Below, one piece after another: positions 61,698-64,000 of a DNA stretch of 64,000 nt. Position 1 is the stretch's first letter; every line of letters starts with the position of its first letter. Source of the stretch: Clostridia bacterium (GTDB lineage: Bacteria; Bacillota; Clostridia; TANB77; CAG-508); contig JAFTJF010000012.1 in NCBI GenBank assembly GCA_017456555.1, positions 1 to 64,000 of the forward strand, given 5' to 3'. Under the pieces are notes generated by a model that worked only from the letters and a program-made list of their open reading frames with translations, made no database searches and had not been told where the DNA came from. A program made the position numbers and the translations under genes.

Positions 61698-62456
61698 ATG
61701 GAAAAATCTGTATTTGTAAATTTAGTAAAAGAAATTGAAAATGGTATTAATCAAAACAAAGATAAAGTTAATCAAGCTTTAAATAAAGAAGTAAGTAAAG
61801 GAAATCTTATAACTCTTGATAGAGTTATTTCTGCATTGAAATACTATAAAAATGTTGATGGCTTTTTTAACGAAGGAAAATCAATAGCAGTATCTTATCC
61901 AGGAAGACCTGAAATTACTGTAAGTTATATATTAGACTCAATATTATATAATAATCAAATAACATTATGTGTTAATGAGAATAAAATTGTAAATGATGTT
62001 TTGATAACAATTATTGTAGAATGTATGAGAAGACTAAATATAAAAAATATGTGGATTAATTATAATTCAACATATAATGAAATATACTTAAGAGATAATG
62101 AAAAAGAATACGATGAAATTGTTTATATTGGTGATTTTTATGAATATCAAATGTTTAAATCATTCTTTAAAAAAGAAGTTGAATACAATAATTATGGCTA
62201 TATAAAATTATTAATTGATAAATCAAAAAATCAAGATGAATATCAAAAAATTATGCAATATGCTTCAAAAGAAAATGTTTGCTTAGAAACATATACAGAT
62301 ATTGATGAATTTGTAAACGAAAGTAAAGAAACAGATTTTTCAGTAGCATTTATTAATGATTTTAAAGACATTAATAAATTACAAAAAGAAATGAGATCAG
62401 AAGAATTGTTAATAAATACATTTCCTTATGATACATATAATTTCAAAATAAGATAA
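61698..62456 (+). CDS. Unassigned protein, possibly a degenerate ALDH/ProA-like Rossmann domain
   Basis: A 252-residue soluble protein without signal peptide. The segment near 62-90 (SIAVSYPGRPEITVSYILDS) resembles the N-terminal fold of gamma-glutamyl-phosphate reductase and other ALDH-superfamily enzymes (YxARPxVT motif), and YDEIVYIGDFYEYQMF resembles a later Rossmann strand-helix. The catalytic cysteine domain is missing, so if related it is not an active dehydrogenase. The similarity is by eye only. AAAGGAAAG precedes the ATG. It stands alone between tuf and plsX. Confidence 0.6.
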   Translation: MEKSVFVNLVKEIENGINQNKDKVNQALNKEVSKGNLITLDRVISALKYYKNVDGFFNEGKSIAVSYPGRPEITVSYILDSILYNNQITLCVNENKIVNDVLITIIVECMRRLNIKNMWINYNSTYNEIYLRDNEKEYDEIVYIGDFYEYQMFKSFFKKEVEYNNYGYIKLLIDKSKNQDEYQKIMQYASKENVCLETYTDIDEFVNESKETDFSVAFINDFKDINKLQKEMRSEELLINTFPYDTYNFKIR

Positions 62457-62728
62457 TAAATTTAAAGTTTATAAATATATTATAATTAAACAAAAGTAAA
62501 ATATAAAAATAAAACTAAAAATAATGCAAAATCATAAAAAGCAAACTTCAAAAAATAAATATAAAAAATATATAAACAAAATATAAAATATAATATATAA
62601 AAGATAAAATATAATATAGAAAATATAAATTGTACTTATTGGTCGAATTATTAGAAAAGTATTGATTTTTTTGAATAAAGCACTTAAAATAGAAATATCT
62701 AGACTATAAATTATTGGAGGGGAAAACT
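62457..62728 (+). other. AT-only spacer before plsX
   Basis: A run of almost pure A/T at 62460-62630 with no gene, then the plsX promoter (62662-62690) and RBS. No FapR-like operator was recognised with confidence. Confidence 0.5.
62662..62690 (+). promoter_or_regulatory. plsX promoter
   Basis: TTGATT (62662-62667), 17-base spacer, TAAAAT (62685-62690). Confidence 0.65.
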
Positions 62729-63748
62729 TTGAAAATATTATTAGATGCTATGGGTGGAGATAATGCACCAGATGCAGTAATTAAAGGAGCAGTAAGAGCT
62801 TCTAAAGAAATTGAAGCAGATATTATTTTAATTGGAAATGAAGAAATTATTAATAAAAAAATAAAAGAATTTTTTGATAAAGATAACATTTCAGAATTAA
62901 CAAATAAAATAACAATAAAACACACAACAGAACAAATAGAAATGGAAGATACACCAACAGTTGCTATAAAACACAAGAAAGACTCTTCAATGGTTGTTGG
63001 ATTTAAAATGCTAAAAGAAGGTGAAGGAGATGTATTTATATCTGCTGGAAACTCAGGAGCATTATTAACTGGAGCAACACTTTTAGTTGGAAGAATTAAA
63101 GGAATAGATAGACCAGCTATAGCACCAATGTTACCAGCTTACAAAAAAAGCTTTATGCTTATGGATGCTGGAGCAAATACAAATTGCAAACCTTTAAATT
63201 TAGTTCAATTTGCTCAAATGTCTACAATATATTTAAAAAATACATTTGGAATTGAAAATCCAAAAATTGGTTTATTAAATATTGGAACAGAAGAAACAAA
63301 AGGTAATGATTTAGTAAAAGAAACATATAATTTATTAAAAGAAAATGCTGAAGAATATGGTGTTAATTTCGTAGGAAATGTTGAAGGAAGAGATTGCTTC
63401 TCTGGAGAAATTGATGCTGTAATAACAGATGGATTTACAGGAAATGTTTTTCTAAAAACAACAGAAGGACTTGGAAAACTTGTAAAAAGAAATTTAACAG
63501 AAAGTTTAAAAAGAAATTTCTGGACTACATTATGTGCAATTCCATGTTTGCCAGCAATAAAAAGATTTTCAAAAACAATGGATTATAAAGAATATGGTGG
63601 AGCATTATTTTTAGGAGTAAAAAAACCAGTTGTAAAAGCTCATGGAAGTAGTGATGAATACTTATTCTACTTTACTTTAAAACAAGCTGAAAACTTTGTA
63701 AAAAGTGGAGCTGTTGAGAAAATGAAAGAAGAATTTGAAAAAAGATAA
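62729..63748 (+). CDS. plsX: Phosphate acyltransferase PlsX
   Basis: Converts acyl-ACP to acyl phosphate, the first step of phospholipid synthesis in Gram-positives. LLDAMGGDNAPDAVIKGA is the family opening; SAGNSGALLTGATLLVGRIKG and DGFTGNVFLKTTEG are further blocks. A TTG start at 62729 is chosen because GGAGGGG (62716-62722) gives six-base spacing; the upstream in-frame TTG at 62714 overlaps that RBS. The product has 339 residues. acpP follows, a usual partner. Confidence 0.95.
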   Translation: MKILLDAMGGDNAPDAVIKGAVRASKEIEADIILIGNEEIINKKIKEFFDKDNISELTNKITIKHTTEQIEMEDTPTVAIKHKKDSSMVVGFKMLKEGEGDVFISAGNSGALLTGATLLVGRIKGIDRPAIAPMLPAYKKSFMLMDAGANTNCKPLNLVQFAQMSTIYLKNTFGIENPKIGLLNIGTEETKGNDLVKETYNLLKENAEEYGVNFVGNVEGRDCFSGEIDAVITDGFTGNVFLKTTEGLGKLVKRNLTESLKRNFWTTLCAIPCLPAIKRFSKTMDYKEYGGALFLGVKKPVVKAHGSSDEYLFYFTLKQAENFVKSGAVEKMKEEFEKR

Positions 63749-63827
63749 TAAAGTACTTGACAATTTAATGAACATATAATAAAACTAGATTATAAAATTT
63801 AGTAACTAAAAAAGGAGGGTAACTTAA

Positions 63828-64000
63828 ATGAATACAGAAGAAGTTTTCGAAAAAGTAAAAGCAATAATAGTTGAACAATTAGGTGTTGTAGAATCTTCAG
63901 TAGAAATGGAATCATCATTTATAGATGATTTAGGAGCAGATTCATTAGACATCGTTGAATTAGTTATGGCTTTAGAAGAAGAATTTGATATGGAAATCCC
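63828..64000 (+). CDS. acpP: Acyl carrier protein (partial, cut by window edge)
   Basis: The ATG at 63828 follows AAAGGAGGG and the frame remains open to the window end (57 residues). [19 protein letters not shown] contains the DSL serine that carries phosphopantetheine. It directly follows plsX; a TTGACA with a poor -10 (63757-63785) may add a promoter. Acyl-ACP made on this protein is the substrate of PlsX. Confidence 0.96.
   Translation, partial: MNTEEVFEKVKAIIVEQLGVVESSVEMESSFIDDLGADSLDIVELVMALEEEFDMEI

Overview
The window reads as a chromosomal segment of a very AT-rich, low-GC Gram-positive anaerobe, most likely an uncultured gut Clostridia-type Firmicute. The basis is anaerobic class III ribonucleotide reductase (nrdDG), lactate dehydrogenase, a meso-diaminopimelate-type MurE (DNPR motif), AGGAGG Shine-Dalgarno sites, promoters with 17-base spacers and often a TGn extension, and frequent TTG/GTG starts. 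The code is standard (TAA, TAG and TGA stops all occur). No rRNA, tRNA, CRISPR array or prophage is seen. The left edge cuts a small minus-strand gene that is probably an insertion-sequence transposase.

Layout. 0.5-5.0 kb: nrdD, nrdG, prs, rpsU. 5-7.1 kb (minus strand): CAP/SH3 protein and D,D-carboxypeptidase. 7.4-13.6 kb: a surface module made of a 1291-residue thioester-domain adhesin with four isopeptide-type repeats, a membrane-anchored Ig-repeat protein, and a receiver-GGDEF diguanylate cyclase. 13.7-18.7 kb: a MacAB-like ABC export operon with two paralogous adaptors and a cadherin-like protein. 18.9-30.8 kb: assorted cell-surface and physiology genes (KtrB plus an RCK_N-only partner, COG2426, DUF1836 regulator, low-molecular-weight phosphatase, GT51 transglycosylase, MscL, DJ-1 family, Ldh, DUF445, ComEC-type hydrolase with DUF3006, a thioredoxin-like protein without cysteines). 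31.2-41.3 kb: a reduced division/cell-wall cluster, mraZ-rsmH-ftsL-pbp-murE-mraY-ftsW-murG, without murF, murD, murC, murB or ftsQ. It is interrupted between pbp and murE by a higher-GC gene carrying an in-frame TAA. 41.4-56.1 kb: topA and trmFO interleaved with five large hydrophilic proteins of no recognised family and a 39-residue ORF. 56.2-56.65 kb: a compositionally foreign unit with a structured leader, a small membrane protein and a GC-rich terminator. 56.8-61.5 kb: rpsL-rpsG-fusA-tuf. 61.7-64 kb: a possible ALDH-fold remnant, plsX and the start of acpP.

The most unusual signals are as follows. (1) A ~64-base element, present upstream of mraZ and between rpsG and fusA, has an identical 18-base core and a hairpin whose stems covary while the loop is conserved. 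Each copy is bounded by a different 18-20 base direct repeat, and at rpsG that repeat copies the 3' end of the gene, so it looks like a tiny mobile element with long target duplications. (2) The unassigned large proteins at 41-56 kb, four of which carry a short aromatic/basic amphipathic patch. (3) Two genes in which a hairpin sits exactly between the Shine-Dalgarno sequence and the start codon. (4) Degenerate TACRAAAGA repeats between mraZ and rsmH, one of which recurs over 18 identical bases in the nrdD leader. (5) A 17-base perfect tandem repeat over the promoter of the DUF1836 regulator.
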